Shown: positions 16,740 to 25,655 of the stretch, piece after piece
Layout: the number at the start of each line of letters is the position of its first letter
Position numbering within the stretch: position 1 is the first letter of the stretch
NCBI GenBank assembly: GCA_963835735.1
Contig: CAWIGP010000005.1
Location: 62,001 to 126,000, forward strand
Length of the DNA: 64,000 nucleotides
Direction: 5' to 3'
Source: DASQMT01 sp963835735
GTDB lineage: Bacteria; Actinomycetota; Thermoleophilia; Solirubrobacterales; Solirubrobacteraceae
The notes under the pieces: generated by a model
Database searches by the model: none
Seen by the model: only the letters and a program-made list of their open reading frames with translations
What the model was told of the DNA's origin: nothing
Program-made: the position numbers and the translations under genes

Positions 16740-16763
16740 TCTGGCCGGGTGGCGAGGCTCCGG

Positions 16764-17159
16764 ATGCTGCCGGTCGCGCGCGTGCGCGCGCTCGCCATCC
16801 TCCTGGGCGGCGCCGTCGGATCCCTCGCCCGCGCAGGCACCGCGGAGGCGCTGCCGGTGCGGCCGGGGGAGTGGCCGTGGGCGACGTTCGCCGTCAACCT
16901 CGCGGGCACCGCGTTCCTGGCGTGGCTGACGACCCGGCTGACCGAGATCACCGCGCCCACGCGCTACATGCGGTTCCTGCTGGGGACGGGCTTCTGCGGT
17001 GCCCTGACCACGTTCTCGGCGTTCCAGGTGGAGACGATCCGGCTCGCCAAGGACGGGCACGCCGGCCTGGCGGCGGCCTACGCGGCGGCGAGCCTGGCCG
17101 GCGGCATGCTGCTCGCGGTCGGAGCGACCGTCGCGGCGCGGAGGCGGCGCTACGGATGA
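16764..17159 (+). CDS. crcB: Fluoride channel CrcB (Fluc), first subunit
   Basis: 131 residues from ATG 16764; a GTG at 16749 is an alternative. Four membrane helices are visible. Family landmarks are GGAVGSLAR near the start, TFAVNLAGTAFLAWLTT, and GFCGALTTFSAFQVET, where NxxG and the TTFS segment line the dual-topology fluoride pore. Two adjacent crcB genes usually encode opposite-orientation subunits of a heterodimer. No fluoride riboswitch consensus was found ahead of it. Confidence 0.92.
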   Translation: MLPVARVRALAILLGGAVGSLARAGTAEALPVRPGEWPWATFAVNLAGTAFLAWLTTRLTEITAPTRYMRFLLGTGFCGALTTFSAFQVETIRLAKDGHAGLAAAYAAASLAGGMLLAVGATVAARRRRYG

Positions 17160-17528
17160 GCGCGGTGCTGACCTGGATCGGTGTCGCAGCTGGTGGGCGC
17201 CGCCGGAGCGTGGGCCCGCTTCTACGTGGGCGGGCTCGTCACCGCGCGCCGGCCGAGCGCGTTCCCCTTCGGCACGTTCACGGTCAACCTGACGGGCGGC
17301 TTCCTGCTCGGCCTGCTCACCGGCCTGTCGGTGTCCGGGGATGCGCTGCTGGTGCTCGGGACCGGCCTGCTGGGCGCATACACGACGTTCTCCACGTGGA
17401 TGGTCGAGGCCCAGCGGCTCGGCGAGGACGGCGAGTTCGCGGCGATGTGGCTGTACCTGCTCGGCTCGATGGTCGCAGGACTCGCCGCGACCGGCGCGGG
17501 CTGGCTGCTGGGTGGAGCCCTGGGATGA
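17156..17528 (+). CDS. crcB: Fluoride channel CrcB, second subunit, probable frameshift near the N-terminus
   Basis: The ATG at 17156 overlaps the stop of the first crcB and encodes MSAVLTWIGVA, then the frame is lost near 17190. The remaining protein (QLVGAAGAWARFYVGG to the end) reads from 17181 with a GTG as its only in-frame start. Joining them by removing one base yields a standard CrcB N-terminus. Downstream features include PFGTFTVNLTGGFLLGLLTG and GLLGAYTTFSTWMVEAQ. With its neighbour it should form a fluoride exporter in the inner membrane. Confidence 0.88.
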
Positions 17529-18572
17529 TCGCGGACGCGCTCAAGCTGTCCGTGTACTTCGGCGACTCGGTCGCCGCGGGGCGGCTGCCCGCGCACGAGG
17601 CGCTGATGCGCCGGCTGGAGCGGCGCGGGATCGCGACCGCCGCGCTACTGCGCGGCATCGAGGGCTTCGGCCTCAACCGACGCATCCATGCCGAGCGGTT
17701 CCCGGACGTCTCCACCGACCTGCCGCTGCTCGCGCACGTCGTCGACACGCGCGTGCGCATCGCGGACGTGCTCGACGACGTCGACCGCGCGGTGCCGCGG
17801 GGCCTGGTCACGCTCGAGCACTGCTCGCCTCGCGTCCGGCCCGGACGTCGCCCGAGCCGAGTTCCCGGCCGGGCCCGGACTGGCGGCGGAGCTCACGATC
17901 CACTGCGGATCCGGCGAGCGTGCGCACGGCCGCCCGGCCTATCGCGAGGCGGTGGATGCGCTGCGCCGGGCAGGAGCGGCCGGGGCGATCGTGCTCGCCG
18001 GGGGCGACGGCCTCGTCGGCGGCCGGCGCCGGCGCGCGCGCCTCTTCACGAACAACGGAGCGCCGATGATGATCGTCTCGGTGGGCCCGCCCGAGCCCCT
18101 GCAGCGGTCGCTGCCGGAGCTCGCCGAGCTGCTGCCCGCCCCGGTGGTCACGCTCGAGCGGATCGCACAGGTCAAGCACGACGGCGAGCTGCTCGAACCG
18201 CTGCCGGCCGTGGCGGGCGCCGACGGCTGGCAGACGATCCGGGTCTACACGCGGCGGACCGCCGACGTGCGCGGGCATCCGCTCTACGACGAGCTCACGC
18301 GGCGATTACGCGAAGCGGGCGCGGCGGGTGCGACGACGATCCTCGGCGATTGGGGCTTCTCGAGCGACGAGCCGCCGCACGGCGACAAGTTCGGCCGCGT
18401 CGCCAGCCATCGGCCGACCTACAGCGTCTGCATCGATCGCCCGGCCCGGATCGCCGAGCTGTGGCCGATCATCGACGAGCTCACGACCGAGCACGCGATC
18501 GTGACCTCGCAGTTCGTGCCCGGCTACCGCGAGCGGTCCGGGGACACGGTCCACGGCAGCCTGCGGTTGTAG
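17525..18572 (+). CDS. Tandem DUF190 protein, one frameshift
   Basis: About 348 residues after joining frames near 17822 (LVTLEH to ARLASGPDVARAEFP, one extra base). Two DUF190 (PII-like ferredoxin-fold) units are visible: residues about 1-100 beginning ALKLSVYFGDSVAAGRLPAH, and about 235-345 beginning WQTIRVYTRRTADVRGHPLY. The region between them also resembles a partial copy (AYREAVDALRRAGAAGAIVL). DUF190 genes commonly accompany crcB and may modulate fluoride export. The ATG overlaps the crcB stop (ATGA). Confidence 0.85.
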
Positions 18573-18578
18573 GGGCCC

Positions 18579-18977
18579 CTAGGCGGCCTCGGCCTCGCCG
18601 TGCAGGCCGCAGATGCGGTCGCAGTTGCAGTCGTCCTCGAGCGTGCCCCGGCCGATGTCGTGGAACAGGCATCGGTCGTCGCACGTGCATCTGGGAATGA
18701 AGCCCTCCACCAGCTCGTCCGGCCAGGGCAGCTCGCCGTCCACGTAGCGCTTGAACTCAGGATCGCGCTGATGCATCTTCAAGCGCAGGCCCGCGGCCGT
18801 CCGCGCCACGCCGATCTGCCGCACCAGCGGGCGCAGCTCGTCCAGCAGCGCCTGGATCTCGGGGTCGCCCGTGCGCTTGAGGGTCGCCTCGAGCGCGGTG
18901 AGCATGTTGACCCCGAAGCGGCTCGCGTCCTCGAGGTTGACGGAGTGATGTGTCTGGATGCCGATGATGCGTCGCAT
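18579..18977 (-). CDS. Uncharacterised protein with Cys/His-rich C-terminus
   Basis: 132 residues. The N-terminal ~80 residues are a helical segment (TALEATLKRTGDPEIQALLD). The last 40 hold six cysteines and two histidines in CTCDDRCLFH and DDCNCDRICGLH, spaced like a small metal-binding module. No family was recognised. It ends 6 bases from the convergent DUF190 gene. A zinc or Fe-S role for the tail is inference. Confidence 0.65.
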   Translation of the reverse strand: MRRIIGIQTHHSVNLEDASRFGVNMLTALEATLKRTGDPEIQALLDELRPLVRQIGVARTAAGLRLKMHQRDPEFKRYVDGELPWPDELVEGFIPRCTCDDRCLFHDIGRGTLEDDCNCDRICGLHGEAEAA

Positions 18978-19041
18978 TGCTTACGAGGGTCTCCTATGGC
19001 CGGTGCGGGTCGAGTCGGACTTGGCGATCGCGTGAGACGGA

Positions 19042-19500
19042 TTACGTATCGGCCTGCAAGGCGGACACCTCGACCGCGTAGCGGCCGGCCAGCGCACGGG
19101 CGAGGCCGCGATCGCCTCTGAGTAGCTGCAGGTCGTAGGGGTACGCGAACTCGCTCCGCCAGCCGCGGGTGTGGGCCACCGCGCGGCCCCAGCCGGACAC
19201 GCGTCCGAGGGCGATGGCGAGTGCGCGCTGCGGGCGCCGGACGAAAAGCAGGGGCGTCGTCTCGGTGCTGCGGTCCAGGTAGGCGAGCGCCTCGTCCCGC
19301 TCACCGAAGGCGTGGATGCCGCACAGGTGGTGCGCGGCCGGGCGCGAACCGTGAACGCCGCAACGAGCCCGCATCGCGCGGCGTGCCGGCCAGAGCGCGC
19401 CGACGGCCCACGAGGCCAGGAGGGGGCCGTCGGCATCCTCGACGACCTGCCATCCGCGCCACCCGCGCAGCGGCTCGCTCATGACGGCGAGGCGGCTCAC
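19042..19500 (-). CDS. Uncharacterised protein
   Basis: 152 residues from GTG 19500. It contains WPARRAMRARCGVHGSRPA and AHHLCGIHAFGERDEALAYL, with conserved-looking Cys/His pairs, and a C-terminal PYDLQLLRGDRGLARALAGR. No known family was identified. Its start overlaps the stop of a 45-residue upstream gene (GTGA), so the two form a small operon. Confidence 0.65.
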   Translation of the reverse strand: MSRLAVMSEPLRGWRGWQVVEDADGPLLASWAVGALWPARRAMRARCGVHGSRPAAHHLCGIHAFGERDEALAYLDRSTETTPLLFVRRPQRALAIALGRVSGWGRAVAHTRGWRSEFAYPYDLQLLRGDRGLARALAGRYAVEVSALQADT

Positions 19501-19634
19501 GCGGGCACCGGATCCTCGGTGGGACTGGGCTCGCGCGGCGCCGGCGCGGGCGGTTCGAGCGGCAACTCCCGCGGCAGCGGCAGCTCCGAGGGTCGCACCT
19601 CGATCTCGCGTTCAGGGTGTCCAATGTCAGCCAT
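19497..19634 (-). CDS. 45-residue proline-rich small protein
   Basis: ATG at 19634 encodes MADIGHPEREIEVRPSELPL, then a Pro/Glu-rich tail ending EDPVPA and a TGA at 19497-19499. The stop overlaps the GTG of the 152-residue gene by four bases in the manner of coupled genes. The composition (DIGHPEREIEV, then PxP repeats) looks like a real coding sequence and not a chance frame. Function unknown. Confidence 0.6.
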   Translation of the reverse strand: MADIGHPEREIEVRPSELPLPRELPLEPPAPAPREPSPTEDPVPA

Positions 19635-19658
19635 ATCCAGCCAATTACCTCAGGTTCG

Positions 19659-19672
19659 GTTACGCGTGTAAC
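19659..19672. promoter_or_regulatory. Inverted repeat GTTAC-GCGT-GTAAC in the divergent promoter region
   Basis: GTTACGCGTGTAAC is a 5-bp inverted repeat with a 4-base centre, located 25-38 bases before the start of the small proline-rich gene on the minus strand. It lies in a locally AT-rich patch, as expected for a promoter. Operator function is inferred from position only. Confidence 0.35.
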
Positions 19673-19737
19673 TGTCCCGACGTACAGAAATCGGCGTTTG
19701 TTCCGTCGCGCAGGGCGATTGTGCGGGGCGCCAAGGC

Positions 19738-19795
19738 GTGTGCGCGGCGCACCGGAATCGGCCCTGAACGGCGCCCGGATCGGTCGATCTGCACA
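19738..19795. promoter_or_regulatory. Shared regulatory element, copy B (upstream of pucR-type gene)
   Basis: GTGTGCGCGGCGCACCGGAA (19738-19757), TCGGCC, GAAC, GATCGGT (19778-19784) and CTGCACA (19789-19795) repeat the order seen at 16681-16739. It lies 61 bases before the GTG of the PucR-type regulator and 103 bases upstream of the divergent small gene. If it binds the regulator, autoregulation plus control of fmdA would follow. Confidence 0.6.
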
Positions 19796-19856
19796 ACGCG
19801 GGTTAGACTCGCGGACTGAGCTGAGAGCCACTGCGACCGGCCCCTGCTCCCTCCCC

Positions 19857-21047
19857 GTGACCGCAGCGAATGTTGAGACGCGTGTCGCCGGATCCCTAGC
19901 GGACCCCGTTGCCTCCTTGGTGCGGATGGCGGTGGAGAGCGACGCGCCGGAGCAGCTCGTCGAGGCGGCGCAGCGCGCGCTGGGGAAGCCGCTCGGGCTC
20001 GCCGGCCCGGCCGGGGAAGCGCTGGCCCGGGCGCCGGCGAGCGACGCCGGCGACCGCGCGCTGGCGATCGCTCGCGCGGCGGCCACGAACCGGCTGGTCG
20101 CGCCGCCCGGCTGGTGGATCGCCGAGGTGGCGCGCGCCGGCTCCGCGCCGTTCGGTTACCTCGCCGTCGGCGACCAGGACGGCGAGTCCGGCGGGCAGCT
20201 CGCCGAGCTCGTGTCCACGCTGCTGGCGGATCAGCTCCAGCGCGTGGCGCTCCTGCGCGGGCGCACGACTGAGCTCCTGCGGCGGCTGGTGAGCGATTCC
20301 GAGGTCGGACCGGCGCGTGCGCGCCGCGAGGCTGCGGGCTGTGGGCTCGCGCTCGCCGCCGCCTACCGGCCCGCGATCCTCGGCTGGCGCGGTCGCGCAC
20401 CGCGCCTGGATGTCAGCGATGCGATCGAGCGCGAGGCGCGCGCGGCGGCGACCGGGGCGCTGAGCGTGCTGCTGGGCGAGCGCACCGTGCTGCTGCATCC
20501 GAGCGATGGCGCCGACGGCGGCGGCGCGGCGACCGACTGGTTCCGGCGGGTCGCCGACGGCGCCCAGCGCCTGGCTCCAAGCTCGCGCCCGCAGGTGATC
20601 GCCGGCGAGCGTGATCTCGGCCTGGCCGAGCTCAGCGCCGGCATCGCGGAACTGGAGGCGCTGTGGGCGATGGGACCCCGCGCGGAGGACGGGCAGCCGC
20701 TCGTGTCGGTGCGCCATTACGCGCTCGACCGGTTCCTCGCCCAGATGGCGGACACCCCGGAGGCGAGCGAGTTCGTGCGCCAGCAGATCGGACCGCTGGT
20801 CGTCTGGGACCGCCAGCATCACAGCGACCTGTTGGCGGTGCTCGAGGCCGGCCTCGACGCCCCGAGCCACGAGCTGGCCGCCGCGCGCTGCTTCATGCAC
20901 CGCAACACGTTCCGCAATCACTTCCGCCAGGCGACGCGCATCCTCGGCGACGGCCTCGACGATCCCGAGGTGCGGCTCGCCATCCACGTCGCACTGAAGC
21001 TGCGGCGGATCCTGGCGCCGCCGAAGCCGCCCGCCCCGGCCGCTTGA
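19857..21047 (+). CDS. PucR/CdaR-type transcriptional regulator
   Basis: 396 residues from GTG 19857; ATG 19926 is an alternative. The C-terminal ~60 residues carry the PucR helix-turn-helix: DLLAVLEAGLDAPSHELAAA followed by RCFMHRNTFRNHFRQATRIL. The middle part has the GGDEF-like sensory fold of CdaR/PucR proteins (about 130-280). Such regulators commonly respond to purine, amide or sugar-acid metabolites. Proximity to the amide operon and a shared upstream element make fmdA a candidate target. Confidence 0.87.
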   Translation: MTAANVETRVAGSLADPVASLVRMAVESDAPEQLVEAAQRALGKPLGLAGPAGEALARAPASDAGDRALAIARAAATNRLVAPPGWWIAEVARAGSAPFGYLAVGDQDGESGGQLAELVSTLLADQLQRVALLRGRTTELLRRLVSDSEVGPARARREAAGCGLALAAAYRPAILGWRGRAPRLDVSDAIEREARAAATGALSVLLGERTVLLHPSDGADGGGAATDWFRRVADGAQRLAPSSRPQVIAGERDLGLAELSAGIAELEALWAMGPRAEDGQPLVSVRHYALDRFLAQMADTPEASEFVRQQIGPLVVWDRQHHSDLLAVLEAGLDAPSHELAAARCFMHRNTFRNHFRQATRILGDGLDDPEVRLAIHVALKLRRILAPPKPPAPAA

Positions 21048-21059
21048 TTAGCTGTTGTA

Positions 21060-22025
21060 GTGCTCGCCATAGAGGCTTCCGGCCTCCGCAAGGCATTCGG
21101 AGAGACGCGCGCGGTAGACGGCGTGGACCTGGCGGTGCCACGCGGCGCGGTGTATGGAGTGCTCGGGCCCAACGGCGCGGGCAAGACGACGACGATCCGC
21201 ATGCTCGCCACGCTCCTGCGGCCCGATGCGGGGAGCGCGAAGGTACTCGGTCACGACGTCGTAACCGACGCCGACGCGGTGCGCGGGCTGGTCAGCCTCA
21301 CCGGCCAGCTCGCTTCGGTCGACGACGAGCTGACCGGCCGCGAGAACCTCGTGCTGCTCGGCCGGCTGCTCGGCTATCGCACCGGTCAGGCGCGTGAGCG
21401 GGCGGACGAGCTGCTCGAGGCGTTCGGGCTCGCGGACGCCGCCGGCCGGCTCGTGAAGAACTACTCCGGCGGCATGCGGAGGCGCCTGGACCTCGCCGCC
21501 AGCATCGTGGTCACGCCCGAGCTGATGTTCCTCGACGAGCCGACCACGGGCCTGGATCCGCGCTCGCGCAATCAGGTCTGGGACATCATCCGCGCGCTGA
21601 TCGGGCAGGGCACGACCGTGCTGCTGTGCACCCAGTACCTGGACGAGGCCGACCAGCTCGCCGAGCGCATCGCGGTGATCGACCACGGCCGGGTGATCGC
21701 CGAGGGCACTCCGGCGCAGCTGAAGGCGTCGGTCGGCTCGGGCGCGCTGCATGTGCGCCTGCTCGACCCCGACGATCGCGCCGAGGCCGCGCAGGTGCTG
21801 GCTCGCGCTCTGGACACGGAGCCGTACCTCGAGCCCGATCCCGCCGCGTTGTCGGTGACGGTCACGAGCGCCGACAGCGCGTCGGAGGCCGTGGCGGAGC
21901 TCGCGCGCGCGGGGATCGGGCTCGCGAGCTTCTCGCTCGCCCAGCCCAGCCTCGACGAGGTGTTCCTCGCGCTCACCGGCCATCCGGCGGAGGAGCTGGA
22001 ACTGGAGGAGGAGGCCGCCGCATGA
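21060..22025 (+). CDS. ABC transporter ATP-binding protein, DrrA-like
   Basis: 321 residues from GTG 21060. Walker A is GPNGAGKTTT (about 38), the signature is YSGGMRRRLDLAAS (about 137), and Walker B is LMFLDEPTTGLD. The ~90-residue C-terminal extension with QPSLDEVFLALTG is characteristic of DrrA-type drug exporters. Its stop region overlaps the permease start at 22022 (ATGA). Confidence 0.93.
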   Translation: MLAIEASGLRKAFGETRAVDGVDLAVPRGAVYGVLGPNGAGKTTTIRMLATLLRPDAGSAKVLGHDVVTDADAVRGLVSLTGQLASVDDELTGRENLVLLGRLLGYRTGQARERADELLEAFGLADAAGRLVKNYSGGMRRRLDLAASIVVTPELMFLDEPTTGLDPRSRNQVWDIIRALIGQGTTVLLCTQYLDEADQLAERIAVIDHGRVIAEGTPAQLKASVGSGALHVRLLDPDDRAEAAQVLARALDTEPYLEPDPAALSVTVTSADSASEAVAELARAGIGLASFSLAQPSLDEVFLALTGHPAEELELEEEAAA

Positions 22026-22873
22026 GCACCGCCCCGCGCACGCGCCCGGCGCACGCCGACGCGGTCATGGAGCAGGCGCTGCACGCCGCGCTGGCGTCGA
22101 CGGCGAGACCGCCGCGTCCGAGCGCGCTGGCGGCCGCGCTGACGTTCGGCTGGCGCGGCATGCTCAAGGTCAAGCACGTGCCGGAGCAGCTGATCGACGC
22201 GACGATCACGCCGGTGCTGTTCCTGCTGATGTTCACGTACCTGTTCGGCGGGGCGGTCGCGGGATCGACCGCCGACTACCTGGAGTACATCTTCCCCGGC
22301 ATCCTCGCCCAGTCGGTGCTGTTCACCTGCGTGTACTCCGGCGTCGCGCTGAACACCGATGTCACGAAGGGCGTCGTCGATCGCTTCCGCTCGCTGCCGA
22401 TCTGGCGGCCGGCGCCGCTCGTCGGCGCGGTGCTGGGAGACTCGACGCGCTACGTGCTCGCGGCGCTGGTCGTGGTCGTGCTGGGGCTGGCGCTGGGCTA
22501 CGGGCCCGACGGCGGCGTGGTCGGCATGATCGCCGCGATCGCGCTCGTAGTCGTGTTCGCGTTCGGCATGTCGTGGATCTTCACCACCGTGGGGTTGGTC
22601 ATGCGGTCGCCCAGCGCGGTGATGAACGCGGGTTTCATGACGCTGTTCCCGTTCATCTTCCTCAGCAACGTGTTCGTCGAGCCGAGCACGCTGCCGAGCT
22701 GGCTGGAGGCGTTCGTCGACGTGAACCCGATCTCGCACCTCGTCACCGCGACGCGCGGGCTGATGGAGGGCGACTCCGACAGTGGCGACATCGCGCTGGT
22801 GCTCGGCGAGGCGGCTTTCCTGACCGCGGTGTTCGCGCCGCTCACCGTCCGGCTCTACCGCGGCAAGGGCTAG
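22022..22873 (+). CDS. ABC-2 type transporter permease, DrrB-like
   Basis: 283 residues with six predicted membrane helices, including PVLFLLMFTYLFGGAVAG, YVLAALVVVVLGLALGYG and MIAAIALVVVFAFGMSWIFT. FPGILAQSVLFTCVYSG and the C-terminal NPISHLVTATRGLMEG are typical of DrrB permeases. With the upstream ATPase it forms an export pump, probably for a hydrophobic compound. It ends four bases into the convergent cysNC gene. Confidence 0.92.
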   Translation: MSTAPRTRPAHADAVMEQALHAALASTARPPRPSALAAALTFGWRGMLKVKHVPEQLIDATITPVLFLLMFTYLFGGAVAGSTADYLEYIFPGILAQSVLFTCVYSGVALNTDVTKGVVDRFRSLPIWRPAPLVGAVLGDSTRYVLAALVVVVLGLALGYGPDGGVVGMIAAIALVVVFAFGMSWIFTTVGLVMRSPSAVMNAGFMTLFPFIFLSNVFVEPSTLPSWLEAFVDVNPISHLVTATRGLMEGDSDSGDIALVLGEAAFLTAVFAPLTVRLYRGKG

Positions 22874-24751
22874 TCCGCGGCGCGCCAGACCTGCTCGAGC
22901 GCGGCGCGGACCCGCAGCGCGGCCTCCTTGGCCTCCTCCTCGGCGCCGCGGATGCGGACGTCGGGGTTCTCTGGCACCTCGTAGGGTGCGCTCACGCCGG
23001 TGAAGTCGAGCAGCTTGCCCGCTCGCGCCCGCGCGTACAGGCCCTTCGGGTCGCGCTGCTCGCAGACCTCGACCGGCGTGTCGACGTAGACCTCGATGAA
23101 CGGCAGGCCCGCCGCCTCGTGCAGCTCGCGCGCGAGCGCGCGGTCGTGATGGGCGGGGGAGACGAGCGAGGCGATCGAGACCATGCCGGCGTCGGCCATC
23201 AGCCGCGCGAGGTGCGCGACGCGGCGGATGTTCTCGGTCCGGTCGGCCGGGGAGAAGGCGAGGTCGCCCGAGATCCCGTGGCGCAGGTTGTCTCCGTCGA
23301 GGAAGTACGCGGGGTGGCCGTCCTCGACCAGCAGGCGCTCCAGCGCCGCCCCCACGCTCGACTTGCCCGACGCCGGCAGGCCGGTCATCCAGACGGTCGC
23401 GCCGCGCGTGCCCAGCGAGTCCCAGCGGTGCGCGCGGCCGAGGCCCGTGTCGTGCCACGTGACGCCAGGGGAGTGCGGCTCGTCAGGCCGCGCCGCCTCG
23501 CGGATCACGCGCACCATGCCGGCGCCCACGGTGTCGTTGGAGTCCTCGTCGACCAGGATGAACGCGCCGGTCGTGCGGTTCTCGCCGTACGGATCGGCGA
23601 CCACCGGCGCGCTCGTGCGCAGCGTGAGCCGCGCGATGTCGTTGAGCTGCGAGCTGGTCCGGCGGCGTCTCCTCGCGCAGCGTGGTGACGTCGAGCAGGA
23701 CGTCGATCGACTCGACGGCCGCGCGCACCGTGCGGGTCGTGTGCTTGAGCGCGAGATGCTCGCCGGCGCGCAGCGGGTTCTCCGACATCCAGCACACGGT
23801 CGCCTCGATGTGGCGCCCCGCGACGGGCGTCCCTTCGACGCCGCAGATCATCTCGCCGCGGCCGACGTCGAGGTCATCGGCGAGCTGGACGGTGACGGAA
23901 TCGGGCGGCTCCGCCGCGTCGAGCGGGCCGTCGAACGTCTCCACCGCGGTCACGGTCGTGCGCGAGCCGGCCGGCAGCACGACGACCTCGTCGCCCGCGC
24001 GCAGCGTGCCGCCCGCGATCTGGCCGGCGTAGCGGCGCTCGTGCCGCGCCGCGTCCTCCGGCCGGATCACCCACTGCACCGGCAACCGCAGCGGTCCCTC
24101 GCCGCGGTGCGTGGCGACGTCGATCTCCTCCAGGTGGGTGAGCAGCGGCGGGCCGCCGTACCAGGCCGCGGTGCCGCGCTCGACGACGTTGTCGCCATGC
24201 AGCGCAGAGATCGGGAACGCGCGCGCGTCCTCGACGCCGAGCTGCGCGGCGAGCGCGGCGAACTCGGACTCGATCTCGCGGAAGCGCGCCTCGTCCCAGC
24301 CGACGAGGTCCATCTTGTTGACCGCCGCGACGAGGTGGCGGATGCCGAGCAGCGAGGAGAGCGTCGCGTGCCGGCGCGACTGCTCGATGATCCCGTTGCG
24401 GGCGTCGATCAGGATGACCGCGAGGTGCGCCGTCGAGGCGCCCGTGACCATGTTGCGCGTGTAGCGCTGGTGGCCCGGGGTGTCGGCGATGATGAACGAG
24501 CGCTTCGGCGTCGTGAAGTAGCGGTACGCGACGTCGATCGTGATGCCCTGCTCGCGCTCGGCCCGCAGGCCGTCGGTGAGCGCCGCGAGGTCGGGCGCGC
24601 CGTTCTGCCCGTTGCGGTGCAGCGCGTCGAGCGTGTCGTCGAACAGCAGCTTGGCATCGAGCAGCATGCGGCCGATCAGCGTCGACTTGCCGTCGTCGAC
24701 CGACCCGGCGGTGGCCAGGCGCAGCAACTGCTTTCCGTCCGTCGCCGTCAT
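22870..24751 (-). CDS. cysNC: Bifunctional sulfate adenylyltransferase subunit 1 / APS kinase (CysNC), one frameshift
   Basis: The N-terminal GTPase domain starts at ATG 24751 and shows the P-loop AGSVDDGKSTLIGRMLLD, DTPGHQRYTRNM and NKMDLVGWD. The EF-Tu-like domains 2 and 3 follow. The frame breaks near 23650 (TPPDQL to SSQLNDIARLTLR). The C-terminal APS kinase has GLPASGKSSVGAALE and DGDNLRHGISGDLAFS. Together they convert sulfate through APS to PAPS with CysD. Its ATG overlaps the cysD stop (TGATG). Confidence 0.92.
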
Positions 24752-25655
24752 CAGAAGTACCCCTGGCGCTTGCGGTCCTCCATGGCGGCCTCCGACGTGC
24801 GGTCGTCGGCGCGCGTCTCGCCGCGCTCGGTCACGCGCGTGGCCTGGATCTCGGTGATCACCGTCGAGACGTCGCGCGCGCGAGAGCGGACCGCGCCGGT
24901 GATCGTCATGTCGCCGACCGTGCGGTAGCGCACCGACTCGAGGAACGGCGACGACGACGGCTCGACGTACTCGGACACCGCGTAGAGCATCCCGTCGTGC
25001 TCGAACACCTCGCGCTCGTGGGCGAAGTAGATCGACGGCAGCTCGAGCCGCTCCTGCTCGATGTAGTGCCACACGTCGAGCTCGGTCCAGTTCGAGAGCG
25101 GGAACACGCGCACGTGCTCGCCGCGGCGGATCCGGCCGTTGTAGAGGTTCCACAGCTCGGGCCGCTGGGCGCGCGGGTCCCACTGGCCGAAGTCGTCGCG
25201 GAAGGAGAAGATCCGCTCCTTCGCGCGGGCGCGCTCCTCGTCGCGCCGGGCGCCGCCGAACGCGGCGTCGAAGCGGCCGTGCTCGATCGCGTCGAGCAGC
25301 GTCACGGTCTGGAGCCGGTTGCGCGACGTGCCGGGTTTGGAAGACTTCCACTCCTCGCGCGCGCGGCCGGCGCGATCGAGTCCTCGACCTTGGCGGTGAT
25401 CAGCGTCTCGCCGAGCTCGCGCACGCGCCGGTCGATGTAGTCGAGCACCTCGGGGAAGTTGTGACCGGTGTCGACGTGGAGCACGGGGAACGGGAACCGG
25501 CCCGGCCGGAACGCCTTCTCGGCCAGCCGCAGCAGCACGATCGAGTCCTTGCCGCCGGAGAACATGAGCACCGGCCGCTCCAGCTCGGCCGCGACCTCGC
25601 GGAAGACGTGCACGGCTTCTGACTCGAGCGCGTGCAGGTGGTCGGGGGCGCTCAC
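24751..25655 (-). CDS. cysD: Sulfate adenylyltransferase subunit 2 (CysD), one frameshift
   Basis: About 300 residues when joined near 25375 (KVEDSIA to AREEWKSSKPGTSRNRLQ). The N-terminal half has the PP-loop FSGGKDSIVLLRLAEKA (about 33) and HVDTGHNFPEVLDYID. The C-terminal half has FSFRDDFGQWDPRAQRPELW, VFPLSNWTELDVWHYI and the terminal RKRQGYF typical of CysD. It makes APS from ATP and sulfate with the CysN GTPase. It overlaps the sulfotransferase stop by four bases. Confidence 0.93.

Noticed and set aside
16577..16763. Fluoride riboswitch upstream of crcB
   Set aside because: I looked for the conserved crcB-motif blocks and did not find them; the region instead holds the repeated element shared with 19738-19795.
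21572..23458. Long minus-strand frame (628 codons) across the DrrAB exporter
   Set aside because: Antisense to well-conserved ABC transporter genes; no family motif.
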